DNA from: Setophaga petechia
Taxonomy: Eukaryota; Chordata; Aves; Passeriformes; Parulidae
Length of the DNA stretch: 64,000 bases
Direction: 5' to 3'
Assembly (NCBI GenBank): GCA_024362935.1
Contig: JANCRA010000012.1
Location: forward strand, 4,030,001-4,094,000
The notes under the pieces were generated by a model. That model did not search any database, was not told the origin of the DNA, and saw only the letters and a list, made by a program, of their open reading frames with translations. Each line of letters opens with the position of its first letter. The first letter of the stretch is position 1. A program made the position numbers and the translations under genes. Shown here one piece after another: positions 23,221-35,469 of the stretch.

Positions 23221-25380
23221 GTATAGAAGGCCTCTGCTAACTGGTTGCCCGTAAGTCTGAATTGGCAAAGCAGTAGAGACTGCACAAGTGAAGTGACATG
23301 CGCCCCAAACCCAGGGTGACAGTGGGAGTCCTGAGCTTCATTAACTGCTCTGGGGAAAAATCTCTACAAAGATGTGGGTGCTTAACACATTTATCTCTAT
23401 AACTCTAAAATTTTTCTAAAACTTTGCTCTCCATAGACTGAAACCATATCCTGCAGTTTATGAGGGACAGGGCTGCCTAATGTGCCCTCACCTAGCTCCT
23501 GCAGGACACTAGGATATGCCAGTCTGAGCTTGGATCACTCATCACCTTCCTGACCTTAAATCTCAGAGCAATTCCAACTCCCACATCAGGTACCTATGAC
23601 ACACCACCCGAATATAGCTCTTTGTTCCCACTCTCAGCACACCTTCACGTGTGCTGCTCTCAGCTCACATCGCAGCGCGCTGTCACCTGCCCCTGACAGA
23701 GAGTGCAGGAAGAAACATTCTCTGTTGGACTCTTTGCATCTTAATCTTATAGTTTATACTTTCTTACATTTGTTGTACTCCGGGCATAAAGATCAAGCCC
23801 AGTATACTTGATTTTTTACAAGAGAGTGCCTTTTGTGTTTTCCCTATAATTTCAGGCTAATAGCTATTCTGCAAAATTTACTGTTTTAGTCTCCCTGTGC
23901 TATTTTAGGATTTGCATACATAAGTCTTATCTCTTTTAATGGTGCTGGGAAGGATGTGCATAAATCCCCACATAGAGAGATGAAATAATGTGACTCATGA
24001 GGCTTATTTATTCCACACTAGAAAACAAGTTATAGTATTGTAATAATCTCTACAGCTCTGATTGAGCATATGAAAGAAACAGGGACTCCATATATTGCTG
24101 TGTAACTTCATTTAATGATTACTGTAAAATCAAAAAAACCTTTGCCATCAAAAAAAAAAAAGATTTCAAGCACTATACATTGTAATATATACATTATATA
24201 TTTTGACTGCTAATTAGTAATCAATTTTTTCCTACAGATATATAACATTATTTTCTTTATATTATCTTTCATACAGTCTAGATACTGGCATGCCATTTTA
24301 AGTTAATAAAATTAGACTCCTGCAATTATTCTTCACAGAATCCAGTGATAGTATTAATAATTCCTTCAAATTGTTTCTCCAGACAATGTAATTTCTTCCA
24401 GTAAAATGTACAACGTGTTCTCATTGAACATTTCATTAACTACTACTTCCCTCAGTGCTCTTTGGATTATCTTTACTATGGCATCTGTGTATTTATAAAA
24501 TATTTAGAGCATTGCTTTAAATTCCTCATTTTAGGTGTTGACATATGGATTTTTCACCTTTTACTAGGTTGCAAAGTCTTATGTATGCACTGAATCACAG
24601 GTATGTAGTACTCATTTGAATTTCTACTGCGATCTTTTTGCATTTCTTTTCTAGATGAGCAGATGAAAAATGTGGGTCAAGGGTAACTCTTAGCCAAATG
24701 GCAGTGAACAGTGAAAGCTGAACCTATCTGATCTGGTAGATGTCTGTAATCACATGAGCTGAAATTGCTGTGGATCAGATGTCATTCTATTTGAATATTT
24801 GGAGAATCAGCAAAGTGAACTTGCTAGCTGATAAAGATTTGTTAACTACAGTGGTTAATTTTTAACTGAGGGAGGGGGTCTAAAGGTATAGCAAGTTATT
24901 AAAAACATGGGTTTTCTAAAAGTAAAATACTTTTCTGGTTTTCAGTATCTGTTGACAGCAAATCAGTACTTTAGGGTATGTTCATATATTCATGGATTCA
25001 ACAAATACTCATTCTTGAACTTTAGTCTACAGGCTATCTAACTTCACTAGGAAGCAATGGTTAATAGGGCTTAGAAAAACAGTGCAGACTGAAAACATTT
25101 TCTTTTCTGAAAAACAAAGGGGTGTTACCCCTTGCTCTTAATGAAGATAGTTGTTCAAATATTTAAGTTTCTAGATGGACTCTGAGAGCTTAACCAGTAG
25201 ATGCCTCAATCCCAAGTGTTCCCCCATCCATGTTACACCATCCCAAACAAAGACTTTTGCAGGCATTCAGAAGCAGAGAAAATTTTCAAATTAGACTCTA
25301 GCAGAGATGTGAGCTCCAAAGTGGGAAAAGGAACAGAGGATCTTTGAGAAGCAAAGCAAAAGAGGCAAAGAAGCAATCAG

Positions 25381-25830
25381 AAAAAGTACAAGGGATCTCT
25401 GGGAGGGAGGAGCATCTGAACTCACTGCTAATGGACACAAAGACATCTCTCTGAGCTCTACCTTCTGTCAGGACCTTGCCTGGTGCAGGAGGGCATTGAC
25501 CACACTGCAGTGTCCCCCAGGCACTGCAGCCCTGTTAGGGTGTCCCACTTGCCACTCTTCCTCAGCCCTGTGACAGCTCATCAGCACAGTGGGATGTCTG
25601 CCCAGGCAGGCCCCCCTGCAATTTTGTAATTGTGGCTTATACCAGGGAAATGGATCCTCATGGTCTGGGAATCCTGCAAGCTGTGGGAGCTGCTGAGGGA
25701 CATCCATGCTTTCACCCAGCATGTAGGCACAGGGTGTCAGGCACCACTAGACATCTGGCTCAGTTTCAAAGTCCCAGCAATACTGGAAGGTCTTCCATGA
25801 TAGGCAGGACTTAGGGAATTTACCAAAATT
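25381..25830. other. GC-richer patch, no recognised content
   Basis: The segment 25440-25780 is clearly more GC-rich than its flanks but has almost no CpG, so it is not an island. It carries overlapping short frames on both strands (25468-25722 minus, 25632-25814 plus) that I do not recognise. It may be an eroded LTR or other repeat, but I could not match it to a family. Confidence 0.35.
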
Positions 25831-27464
25831 TTCACAGGATAGGGGTGCTGGTCCTACCAAGCAGCACATTTTTGAGCAAGTTCAAGTGTTGTGTGGTACA
25901 TGTACAGAAGGAAAACTGTGGAAAGCAGGCAGGAAGGACCTCAGATCAAGGTAGAGAAGAGCCAGCAGTTGTCTTGTAGATTGTCATCTGGGATGTAAGC
26001 AGGGTAAAGGCAGTGATGTAGTAAGGCAGGATTTGATAAAATTGGATTTATTCTGTATGATCTGATTTGCATAGGTGGTGGAATCCTGCTAGTCTTTTTG
26101 TCTTCAATATTTAGATCAGGCATAATGTATTATATGGTGTGACAAGTTGTGGATTGAAAACACAGAATTTGTAACAACCATTCTCCTTTGATGCAAATAC
26201 TTATTTTGATACACCTACACAAAAAGAGTCATCTCCATAGAAACCTCATGAACCTTATGTCTTAAATAACTACTTTAAACGACTTATCTTGAGAGTTATT
26301 GAGGACACTCAGCTCTCACTGTCTCCTAAAATAGCAATAACTCTGGAAACTGCCGTGCTATTTTCCACTGTGTATTAAAAAAAGTGTAGACATTCAACTC
26401 AGATTAATGTAAAGAGTTCAATATTTTAATAAACCAAAAAATAAATCTCTTTACATGTTCAAATTTTCTTTAACTTAATTTGTATATTTTTTCATCTGGG
26501 TGCATTCAAATAATGCATATGCAAACCTAAGTGATTTTCCACTGAATTAATAATTAAATTTTGGTCTCAGATAGTCAATATTTTCTCTGTATTAGGGGAG
26601 AGTCAGGGGAGAGAATAGGGTACCTGCAGACAAATATTGTGCCTAGTTCAGATTCCCTCTTCTCAGAGATTTGGTTCAGCATCCTCATCCAGGTTGTATC
26701 GATAGTGTACCAAAGTGATGGGAAATTGTAGGTTGAAGTTTCCTTTTTTAGAGATTGCAAAAACCTGTCACAACTAAACTTTTATTTCTCCAAAAGCCAC
26801 TTTGTACTTTGGCCAGTAGCTTTATGACTTCTTATATTACTCGTACTATGATACTAAATACTGCTAGCTCAAAACATCTTGATTAAATGCCGTGCCTTTC
26901 ACAGCAAGCTAAAAACCCCATCCTTCTGATTGGCATTTGTAACTCTGTTAACAGGTATCCTCAGTTAATACTGATATCAGTTGATTATCCTCAAGCTCCT
27001 CAACTACTTTGAGAGTTTAATCTTTCAAAGTGGAGATTTTCCTTAGTCTGGAAGCAGAGTGAATCATGCTAAAGTCAAATCTTACACTGCAAAGTCCCTG
27101 AACAGAAGGAAGGCTGAACAGAGAGGGTAGTATTAGCTACAAGAGGTGCAGAGGAAAAATAACCTGGATTTACTGCAATGGCTTCTCCCTGGTTCCTGGA
27201 GGCCTAGAGAGATTCTAGAACATTGTGCCCTTAAATGACTTGTACAGTAACCTCTCAAAGGAGCCTTGAGGGATCAGATCAGATCGTAATGCTTTGGATC
27301 ATAATGCTTTGACACTGGACTCTGTATCTCTGTGAGGTGACACTCTGTGACATGTAGATTTACTGGCAAAGGTCAGCTTTTGTTTTAGGTCTGTGCTCCA
27401 TATCCCCAGTAATGTGTAAACATACCTGAAGATTTGCAAAAAGTTCATGGCCCAAATGGTAGTA
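25831..27464. other. Unique AT-rich non-coding DNA
   Basis: I see nothing gene-like and no recognised repeat. Frames are 61 codons or shorter and without features. Confidence 0.55.
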
Positions 27465-27640
27465 TCAGAGGATTGCTGAATGCATTTCTTTGGGAAAGAC
27501 CTCTGGAGGTCATCTATTCCCAGTTCTGCTAAAAGCAAAGTTAATTTCAAAGCTTTAAGCAGGTTTCTCAGAGTTATGTCCAATTATGTTCTTTTTAAAA
27601 GAATTCCCAAGGATCAGGCAGCCTCATCAAACAAGATACT
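27465..27640 (-). mobile_element. CR1 LINE 3'-end fragment, minus strand
   Basis: The plus-strand reading ttgggaaagacctctgg, then aggtcatct, then a ctgctaaaagcaaagtt region, then aaagaattcccaaggatca and a cctcatc motif follows the order of a reverse-complemented CR1 3' region. The terminal octamers are not visible (eroded in the tatcagaggattg stretch near 27465). The copy is diverged and truncated at its 5' end. Confidence 0.65.
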
Positions 27641-30600
27641 CTGCTGCATGATGACTCTTATTGTGAAGTTCCCATTTCAAAGTAAATATAAGTACAAAAA
27701 TGAAGAAGAATAGGCTTTTTTGCTGGCCACCTCCATGAAACAAAAGCAAAACAAACCTTTTGTTTCAAACCAGTTTTATTTTCTGCTCCTGAAAACCTAC
27801 ACAGCATAAACCTGAAGCAGCTAAAAGGATTGTAATACTTTTTATCAAGGGGAAATGAACAAGATTTGTAAATAGGTACAGAATTAAAGACTGTCTCGGA
27901 TTTACTTCTCAGCAAGGATTTCCCCCAAACTCCATCCTGGAGTCATTACTCAGGAATACTTCCCCCACTGACAGTGTCACTAGTCAACAAGTATCAACCT
28001 CCCTGTAAGAAAACTGGAGCAGTTGTGCCATGAAACTATGAGTTCAGGAAAGAGAGGAGTAAAATAGATGCCTACTTGGGATTAGAGGGCACTGGAGAAG
28101 CAAGTATTAGTTATAAGTATGCAGGAGCTTATCACTGTAATATCCAAGCAATTTTGGGACATATGATCATTTAATGCAGCCTTTATTTAAAATGATGTAA
28201 TAAAATGTACATTCAATTAGGAAGAGATTTTTTAAATTAACTTGTGATTTGATTGCCTGGGACTTTTTCAAGGATCCCATTGACAGGCTTATTTCAAGAA
28301 AGTATTGAGCCCTGGAAATTTGGAATTGCCATCCCTTTCTATTTGTCGAGAGCTATGCATCCAAAACCACAATTCACTTTATTTACAAAGAGAATTCAGT
28401 TTGTATGCAAAAGAATACCCATCAATTTGGCAAAAAAGACTCTTACTGGGCAGTAATGCTCTTTATGAGGAGCTTCAGGCATCTTCTTTCACAGGCAGCC
28501 ACTCCACTCTTTTAACCCAGAGGATAGCAGCCTTCCACAATCCCCCACAAATCCAGTCATTAGGTAATTTCATGTGTAACAAGAGACTGTGGTGTAAAGG
28601 GAAAAGTCTGGCTCTGCTTCAGAAGTTTGATGATGCATTTTCTGCAGTCTACTGTTGCAGAAGCGCATGTACACATTAAATGTTATCTTTCAATTCCACT
28701 AAAAATTAATGTAACTTTTAATTATCAAAGCCAAAAAGGGAGTGTTTTCCTTGATTTCCTTTCCCTAGCCATATCAGTGTTTTATATAACATTCTGCTGG
28801 CTATCTCTTCTTTTGCTAGAAGATAAACTGTGAAGTGTAGGCACCACGTCTTTATCATATATTTGTTTTCAGCCTAACATAGCAGGAGCCAGGGGCCTCT
28901 GGTTGCTGCACAAAATGGTCCTGATAAACATTTGTTTGGATACCAGGAAATGTGACAGCAGTAAACACATTTTTAAATATTTTGCCCTGCAGTTAGAATA
29001 TATGTTTGTAAATCTCAGCAGAGCATGTTAGCTGAGGTTCAGTGACTCACTAAACTGTGGTCATGTGGGCTTTTTGTGAGCTTAGAGTGCAGACAGAGGT
29101 TGCTCGTGTCTGCCTGCAGTGCATGCATGGATGTACCCCGAGTCCCTTGTGGATCTCGGTCTAAATTCTAGAGCTGCACAGATAATGGATCTTTGTCAGC
29201 ATGGTTGCTGAGTCAAAAACTCTGTCTGTGTATGTTGTGGAGGGGGGAAGCCAGAAATGTGCAAGTCATGTTGTTTTGTTCTGCTTTAGTGTAAAATGCT
29301 TCATTTGAAGGGAACCCTCGAGGTGAAATGGCTTTCTTTCTGAGAGTTTTGAGGAGCTCTCCTACTTTTGCAGGGCTGCAAGCCCAGACCAAATAGTAGC
29401 AGCAAAAGTGTCCATAAGTGTATATTGCAAAAAAGACCAGCTACTATTTTCACGAGAAGAATCTGGATGGCTGAGCCTCACATCAGCCTAGAGAAGGTGT
29501 GAAGTGCAGCTGTTACCACAGGGGAACCTCTTCTTCTCCACCAACTGCGTCCCACCAGCACTGCACATTGCTGCAGTGTCAGTGCAACACTTTGGGATAT
29601 CCCTCCTGTTCTCAGTGTAGAGGAGACCAAGAGCAAACTTACCTCAAGACCTTCAGAGTTTTCCTCTGTGTGATCCAATGAGTGAGCCAAATTTCAAAGT
29701 AGAAGAGCCACTGCACAGCCCATCTTTTCCTCATACACTGCTTTTACTCTGCCCTATGTATCTCTAAATGTATGTACTTCTAAGTAAGCATAACTCTAGA
29801 ATGCCAAATTTCTCAAAGCCACTCAAAGAGAATTTGTTCTGCCTTATGTTATCAGTACAGATTTAATGTTAAAACTACCAATCAGGGCCCATTCCTTCTT
29901 CATCAGCTGGTTTTCTGATATGGCTGTCACAAGAAATGGGCACAAAAGCCAGTGCTTGTTCCCAGCCTCATGGAAAGGAGGTCTGGCAAATTAAGCCTAA
30001 TGTGCATACTGCATTCCTAGTACACCATTCAGACACATCTGCCATGCCCTAGAGACTGCCCATTATCTGTGCTGGGAGCTTCATTTCAGTGTACTCATGA
30101 TACAAATTTGTTTTGTACTCATACAGTAAATCTCAGTCTTGAAGACTGCTGTTGTATGAGCCAAAAACTGTATGCAGCTTGTTGAAATCAGTTTGTGGTT
30201 CAGAACAGCTACTTGACACTCTCCTTGCCATCACTGACCTCTTTCCCTTTTTTATTGCTGACATCTACATATAAAAGTAGTAAAAAACAGTTTCTGACAT
30301 TTCCAAACTACTGTTCTTAACAGATTGCATCACACTTCCTACAGACAGTGTCAATTGTTTGGCCAGCCTGAGGCAGTCTCAGCCCAAGGCTCTGAGGGTG
30401 CTGGAAAGCCAATGAACTCAGCACCCAGCATGATTTGGCCTTGCTACAACAAGGTGACCTGGTGAACGAGCAACCTGGCTGACAGCAGAGCCCTTTGGGA
30501 ACAGGTGGCAGCGTGATCATGTAATTTCCTTTCCATGAGCAACCTGGCAGGTGCCCTCTGTGCTAGACCAAGAACTTTGGTCTCTGGCCAGTAAAGATCT

Positions 30601-32337
30601 GTGAGTCCCTACTATAAAGATCAAATGCAGTCACCAGAGCAAAATTAAAAAAAAAAAAGCCAAACAAGCACCTCTGCCCTTTTCTCCCCCACAAATATAC
30701 TAAATACATGTCTCAAAGTGAATGGGCAGCTGTGTGTTAAAGGTCAAATTCCAGATGTTGCAACTCAGTTTTGTTGCAATCCTGCAATAGCAGCAAGCAA
30801 ACGCTCAGTAGGGAGAGAGGAAACAACTAAGAAACTGCCATATGAAATAGCTTGTTCCTTCAAAACTGAATGGAACAAAAAGTGATATTACACAAAACAT
30901 ACCAGAAACAGCAACAAACCAAGAAGATTTCTTTACAGCCCTACATATAACTTGAATATTTTTGAATAGCATAATTAGACCTCTTATGATAGCATTTAAA
31001 TAAAGCAGGAATTCTACCTCTGTGTGATCAAGCAGACACAATTCCATGACATAGTTTTTGAGTTAATAAGTTTCCCCAAAAGCTTATGCACTCAGCTTTC
31101 ATGGGCTTATCTTCAATAGTTTTTCCCAAAATTACTAGGAAAAGTTTTCTTCTCAGACTAATTTTTTTTCAGCTAATATTTTTCAGCAATTTCAAATCCA
31201 AGAAAATGGAAAAAAATGCAAAAATGTCTGCTTATCTTTAAAAATTGTTTAAACCTCCTTACTGAAAGGTCATACCTCTGAGCAGAGTCCTAAGTATAGT
31301 GTGATCATATTTGCAAGAACATACTTTTTCCTACCCAATAAACTGACATGCCTAATCTAATCTGTATTGTGTAATTATAAAATCTCCATTCAACAGAGCC
31401 TTGAAAGCTAAGAGCAGAATTCCCTGAAGATTTGGATTACAGAGACCACTCTCTGTTCCCTCAAATGCCCCATGTTTCTATTTGTCAGCAAATGAGTGGG
31501 GCAAAGACCTTATGAAATTATGGTGATTGCTTAATGAAATACAGAGCACCATTCACACTTGCCAAGGGATTGCATGAGTGAGCTACATTCTGGCATGTAG
31601 TTGTATCCTAATGTCTACTTTCTGAATAAGACATTTTTAATAATTTTGTTATTGTTAAGATGGTTTAGGCAAAGTGTTTGTGCTGAGCCTAAGTAAAGAT
31701 CAGAAGTGAGAGGGTAATATTTGCATTGCACTGTGCTGCAACATGAAAAGATACTCCAGGTAGTGCCACACAAGCTGGATCTCAAATTGGAAGCCACATA
31801 GCTGTAGCAGCGCAAAAGCTCTGTCGGCCATAAAATTATGCTGATGCAGTTTTTCTGAGATTCACTTGTGTCAAATCTCTACACGGTGCTAACCAGACAT
31901 AGCTAGACACTATCAAAAAAGCATCAAAACTGAAGTTTGACACTTGTATTAGCAGACAAAGGTAAACATCAGTGCAGGGTACATCTATACCTTGGCCTAT
32001 CAAATGTAGGAAAACCTTCTTATGTATTCAGGAAAGATCAATATTTCCTAGGTCGAACCACGTAAAATTTGAAATTGGCCTTTGGGAGAAATAGGACTGA
32101 ACCTTTTGAGGATATATAAAATAATAGTCTAGAATTTAATATTTTTCATAATGCTGAGTGCCTCCAAACACTAGTGAAAGTCCAGATTGCAGATATAAAT
32201 CTGAAAATAATGTAGAAATTCAAAGACTTCCCAAAAGGTGCCCAAGAAAGCTGAATAACTTTCTTTAAAGGAGTTAGATCATACGCTGCTGCTAGAACAA
32301 GTGCGGTCCAAGCCACATGACTACTGTCCTCCCAGTA
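27641..32337. other. Unique AT-rich non-coding DNA
   Basis: No gene or recognisable transposon was found over 4.7 kb. Frames including 28305-28679 (+, 124 codons) and 27658-27915 (-) have no recognisable domain. 30317-30540 is locally GC-richer and unexplained. Confidence 0.55.
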
Positions 32338-32392
32338 GATGAATGGCTGAATGAATGAATGTATGAATGAATGAGTGAGTGAATGAGTAAAT
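32338..32392 (+). repeat. (GAAT)n tetranucleotide repeat, imperfect
   Basis: About 13 GAAT-like units (gaat, gtat, gagt variants) run over 55 bp. The interruptions suggest an old, slowly changing microsatellite. The reverse-strand open frame at 32292-32498 reads through it (a repeated Ser-Leu-Ile-His pattern) and is an artefact. Confidence 0.92.
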
Positions 32393-32513
32393 CATTACAA
32401 GGTCTATTACAAGCACAGTTAGTGTTATAACGAAGCCTGGACACAGTCAGATTTCTTATGTACCTGGTTATGTTTAAAGTGAAAAAGCAGCAGTACAAAG
32501 AGTCTTTTACAAA

Positions 32514-32535
32514 AAGGTTTTCTTGAAAAAACCTT
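32514..32535. repeat. Short hairpin, 8 bp stem
   Basis: aaggtttt at 32514-32521 pairs with aaaacctt at 32528-32535 around a 6-base loop. A second overlapping pairing (tcttgaa with ttcaaga) is possible just downstream. It is probably fortuitous. Confidence 0.4.
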
Positions 32536-33921
32536 CTTCAAGAATGCTTACTTTTATATATAAGATTACTTAGCAAAGACAGATCAGTTTGTGTTTTTAT
32601 CAGCAGTGAAATTGAGTCTATAAATAAATGGAAGGAAAAAAAATCTTCACCCTTAAAATAAATTTGAAATTATTTCATCAAAATTAAAGTTTCGACAGCT
32701 TAGATATTTGAGTATGTCAGCTCTGTAATTAAAAGTCTCTGTTAAAGTGAAGCAGGTAATTCAGACTTTATTTCTTGCTTTGCCATACCAGAATTGTGTA
32801 ACTCAACTTTTCTGTATGGGTTTCTCCAGCTTTGTTCTATCTCTGCCCTTGCCATGGGTCATACATTGCTCAAGTCTCTAATAGCAATTATGGTCTTTGA
32901 AGCATTACCTCACTCTTGAAATTAACTGAAAATGGTGAATACATTCATTAGTGTTGAAGTCCCATAAATGGAATTTCTTAAGCTAAAATACGCACCCCCC
33001 AGAACAAACATTGAGACTGAAAGAAATTAAAGATAGGTACAGACTCAAACACTCCTGATCTTTACAAAGCCCTAATCCTCAATCTCTGCTTTTGACACTC
33101 AGAAGGTAGCGGTCATGTGTTCCAGCATGGAGAAAATCTACATGTCCCAAGACAAACTCCCACTGACTTCAGGAACAGTCCATACTACAGTGCTTATTCA
33201 GGTACCTGCTTTGAATTTTAGAAGAAACCACAACACACAAGAAGAAGGCATTTTTAATGTTGTTTGTTCGTTTTTCCCAATAGCTCTAAAATTTCCAGAA
33301 GGCAGAGTGAGTGTTATGTTGAGGGAGCTCAATGATGTGAACAGTTTCCAGATTTAGGACCAATCTCTGAACAATGGCTGAAACATTTCATTTATGTGGA
33401 GGCACTTGAGCAGAGAAATATGCGCATTTATGCTTACAAAACATTCTTTGGAATCACATAGATTGTGAGAGCTGAATCATTACAAAGGTCATAATTTTTT
33501 TATGTTAATGAATATCTCAAACAAAAGACAGAAATTTGCAATAAATTTACCAGTTACATTGCCTGAATTAAATAAAAGCTATAGCATTCCCTATAAATAT
33601 CATAATTTGAAGTAACCTCAGAGAAAACATTACTCCTGGAGAGCAGTTAGCTGCTTTGAATACCAGAAATTGTGACAAGTAGCAACAATTCTCCATCCTA
33701 GTTGTAGAAATGTTAATTTCACTATGCAACTATGGCTACTCGAATGAAATGCTGCAGAGATTAGTAACTGTATGTTTCTGGAACATAATCAAGATAATTT
33801 TGAAAAGAGACTTCTTAAAATCCTCAATTTTAAAATATAGGTTTTTTCCTATGAGTGTAATCATTGCAGCTCTCATCTGCTTTGCGTTCATAAAATGAAA
33901 AAAAACATACAAAAATAATCA

Positions 33922-33961
33922 CTTTTTTTTTTCTTTTTTTTCTTTTCTTTTTTTTTTTTTC
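33922..33961 (+). repeat. T/C-rich polypyrimidine tract
   Basis: This is forty bases of T with a few single C residues. It does not lead into a recognisable exon. Confidence 0.85.
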
Positions 33962-34431
33962 TGAAAACAAGGAAATCTTACAGTTCTAGAAAAGGTCAAG
34001 GGCCTCTTAAGTCTTCAGCACCTAACACATCAAGTGACGCTCCCCTGATTAAATCAAGTCACAGGATGTGTGCCCTACGGGTATTGGTTAAACTGTTCTG
34101 GAGCTAAGTGGATTAGACTGGCATCCTGCATTTTACTTGAAAGTGTACTATGCCAGAAAGGTCAACAATACTTCAAGGAAGTTGTTAATTGAAATCAACC
34201 AAATGAGACAACTCTCTTCCTGGAGGAAAACTTTGTCCAGCCTAGCTTTGCCTTCAGGATAATACACATCAGAACTGGCATTTAGGCATTTTGATCAGAA
34301 TTTAGCTGTTGATCAGTTTGCACAGCTAAAGCAATGGCTCATGCAGTTTACAATTCTCCCGAGATCTTCAGAAAACTGCAGCATTTTTTCTGTATTTCTC
34401 CATTACTCTTATATAGGAAAAACAGTATATT

Positions 34432-34450
34432 TCATCCTGAATCAGGATGA
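34432..34450. repeat. Perfect 19 bp inverted repeat
   Basis: tcatcctga and tcaggatga flank a single central A and are exact reverse complements. The arms are mixed in composition. No function can be assigned. Confidence 0.65.
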
Positions 34451-35191
34451 TCTATGGTTGCAAGATTTTACTTATTGTAAGTTTGTAAAATTGCAAATAT
34501 GACAACTTCTATCATGAGTATCCAGCACATCATCTGGGATGGTCATGTCTTGGAAAATGGAGAAATAACTTAGTTTCACTGCAGTTGTGGTTACACCAGG
34601 TTTTTGGGAAGGGGGAAAAACCTTCTATTAGAAGTATAATGGTGGATATAATGAAGAAAAATAGATTCAACTTCGTGTACACATTTTTTTTATCTATAAG
34701 AAAAAATAAAAGGGTTTTGTCAATGTCCAGATCTTAGCTGTGATTCCCTGTTCTCTAAGACTTCACTTTTTAAATGTTGCTGCTTCAAAGGGAAACTGTA
34801 ATTTTAAACAGATTCAATGAAAGCTCAGAATTGTTCTCATTTCTTCATCAAGAATGCTGCACTTAGCCAGATAATAACAGAGATAGGCAAGAGTGAATTT
34901 CTATTTAAACAAAATATTATTTTTCCAACTTTTATTTTAAGTAGAAGAATCTAAGCCCTTAGTATTTCCATGGAATCTGAATGCACCTCACAGAGTTCAT
35001 CTCTCTTTTATTGCATGAGCTGAAAGTGAATGCTGGGATAGAAAAGTTTCAGCCCAATGTTAGAGACTGCTGCCAGACTCCCAAAAACTACCTATCCCCT
35101 AAATGAAAGTACTTCGTTCTCAGTCACAAGATCATCCCAGTACATGAATTACCTAAACGGAGTAGCAGTGCATGTAAGGGTCATTATAAGC

Positions 35192-35215
35192 AATAACTTA
35201 CTTAAGTAAGTTATT
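35192..35215. repeat. Perfect 24 bp palindrome beside a CR1 junction
   Basis: aataacttactt is followed immediately by its exact reverse complement aagtaagttatt. The right 17 bp (tacttaagtaagttatt, 35199-35215) is repeated exactly at 35221-35237, and the second copy runs straight into the start of the CR1 fragment. The arrangement suggests a template-switch or short duplication formed around the LINE insertion, though CR1 does not normally create clear target duplications. Confidence 0.85.
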
Positions 35216-35220
35216 AACAT

Positions 35221-35237
35221 TACTTAAGTAAGTTATT
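35221..35237 (+). repeat. 17 bp direct repeat copy at CR1 5' junction
   Basis: This is an exact copy of 35199-35215, offset by 22 bp. It ends where CR1-like sequence starts, so it marks the likely 5' breakpoint of the truncated element. Confidence 0.8.
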
Positions 35238-35469
35238 CTCCACCTGAATAAGGAAGAATTTCCTTCCTGTTTGAGTGACTGCACACTGGAACAGGTTGCC
35301 CAGAGAGCTGGTAGAGTCTCCCTCACTGGAGATATTCAAGAACAGTCTGGACACAATCCTGTGCTTTGGGATGACCCTGCTTGAGTGGGGAGGTGGTCCA
35401 AGATGACTCATTAAGGTAGTCCCTTCCAACCCTACCCATCTTGTGACTCTGTGATTTGTGATTCTGTGG
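35238..35469 (+). mobile_element. CR1 LINE 3' end, plus strand
   Basis: From aaggaagaatttccttcc, through ctggaacaggttgcccagag, gatattcaagaac and ggatgaccctgcttgag, to cccttccaacc, the sequence follows the conserved CR1 3' region. It ends at 35469 in gtgactctgtgatttgtgat plus tctgtgg, a degenerate set of ATTCTRTG octamers. It is 5'-truncated to about 230 bp, which is typical, and only moderately diverged. The minus-strand frame over this interval is not a gene. Confidence 0.92.

Larger units (their letters stand above)
17981..25380. other. Unique AT-rich non-coding DNA
   Basis: No gene or transposon was recognised over 7.4 kb. It contains a hairpin plus paired AP-1 motifs at 18694-18739, a short self-similar run at 20767-20812, A-rich tracts at 20983-21019 and 23198-23220, and a 20 bp palindrome at 22778-22797. 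Every open frame is at most about 106 codons and lacks recognisable features. Confidence 0.55.
32393..35191. other. Unique AT-rich non-coding DNA
   Basis: I see no gene. Content noted: a possible archosaur repeat relic near 33140-33205, a T/C tract at 33922-33961 and a 19 bp palindrome at 34432-34450. Confidence 0.55.
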
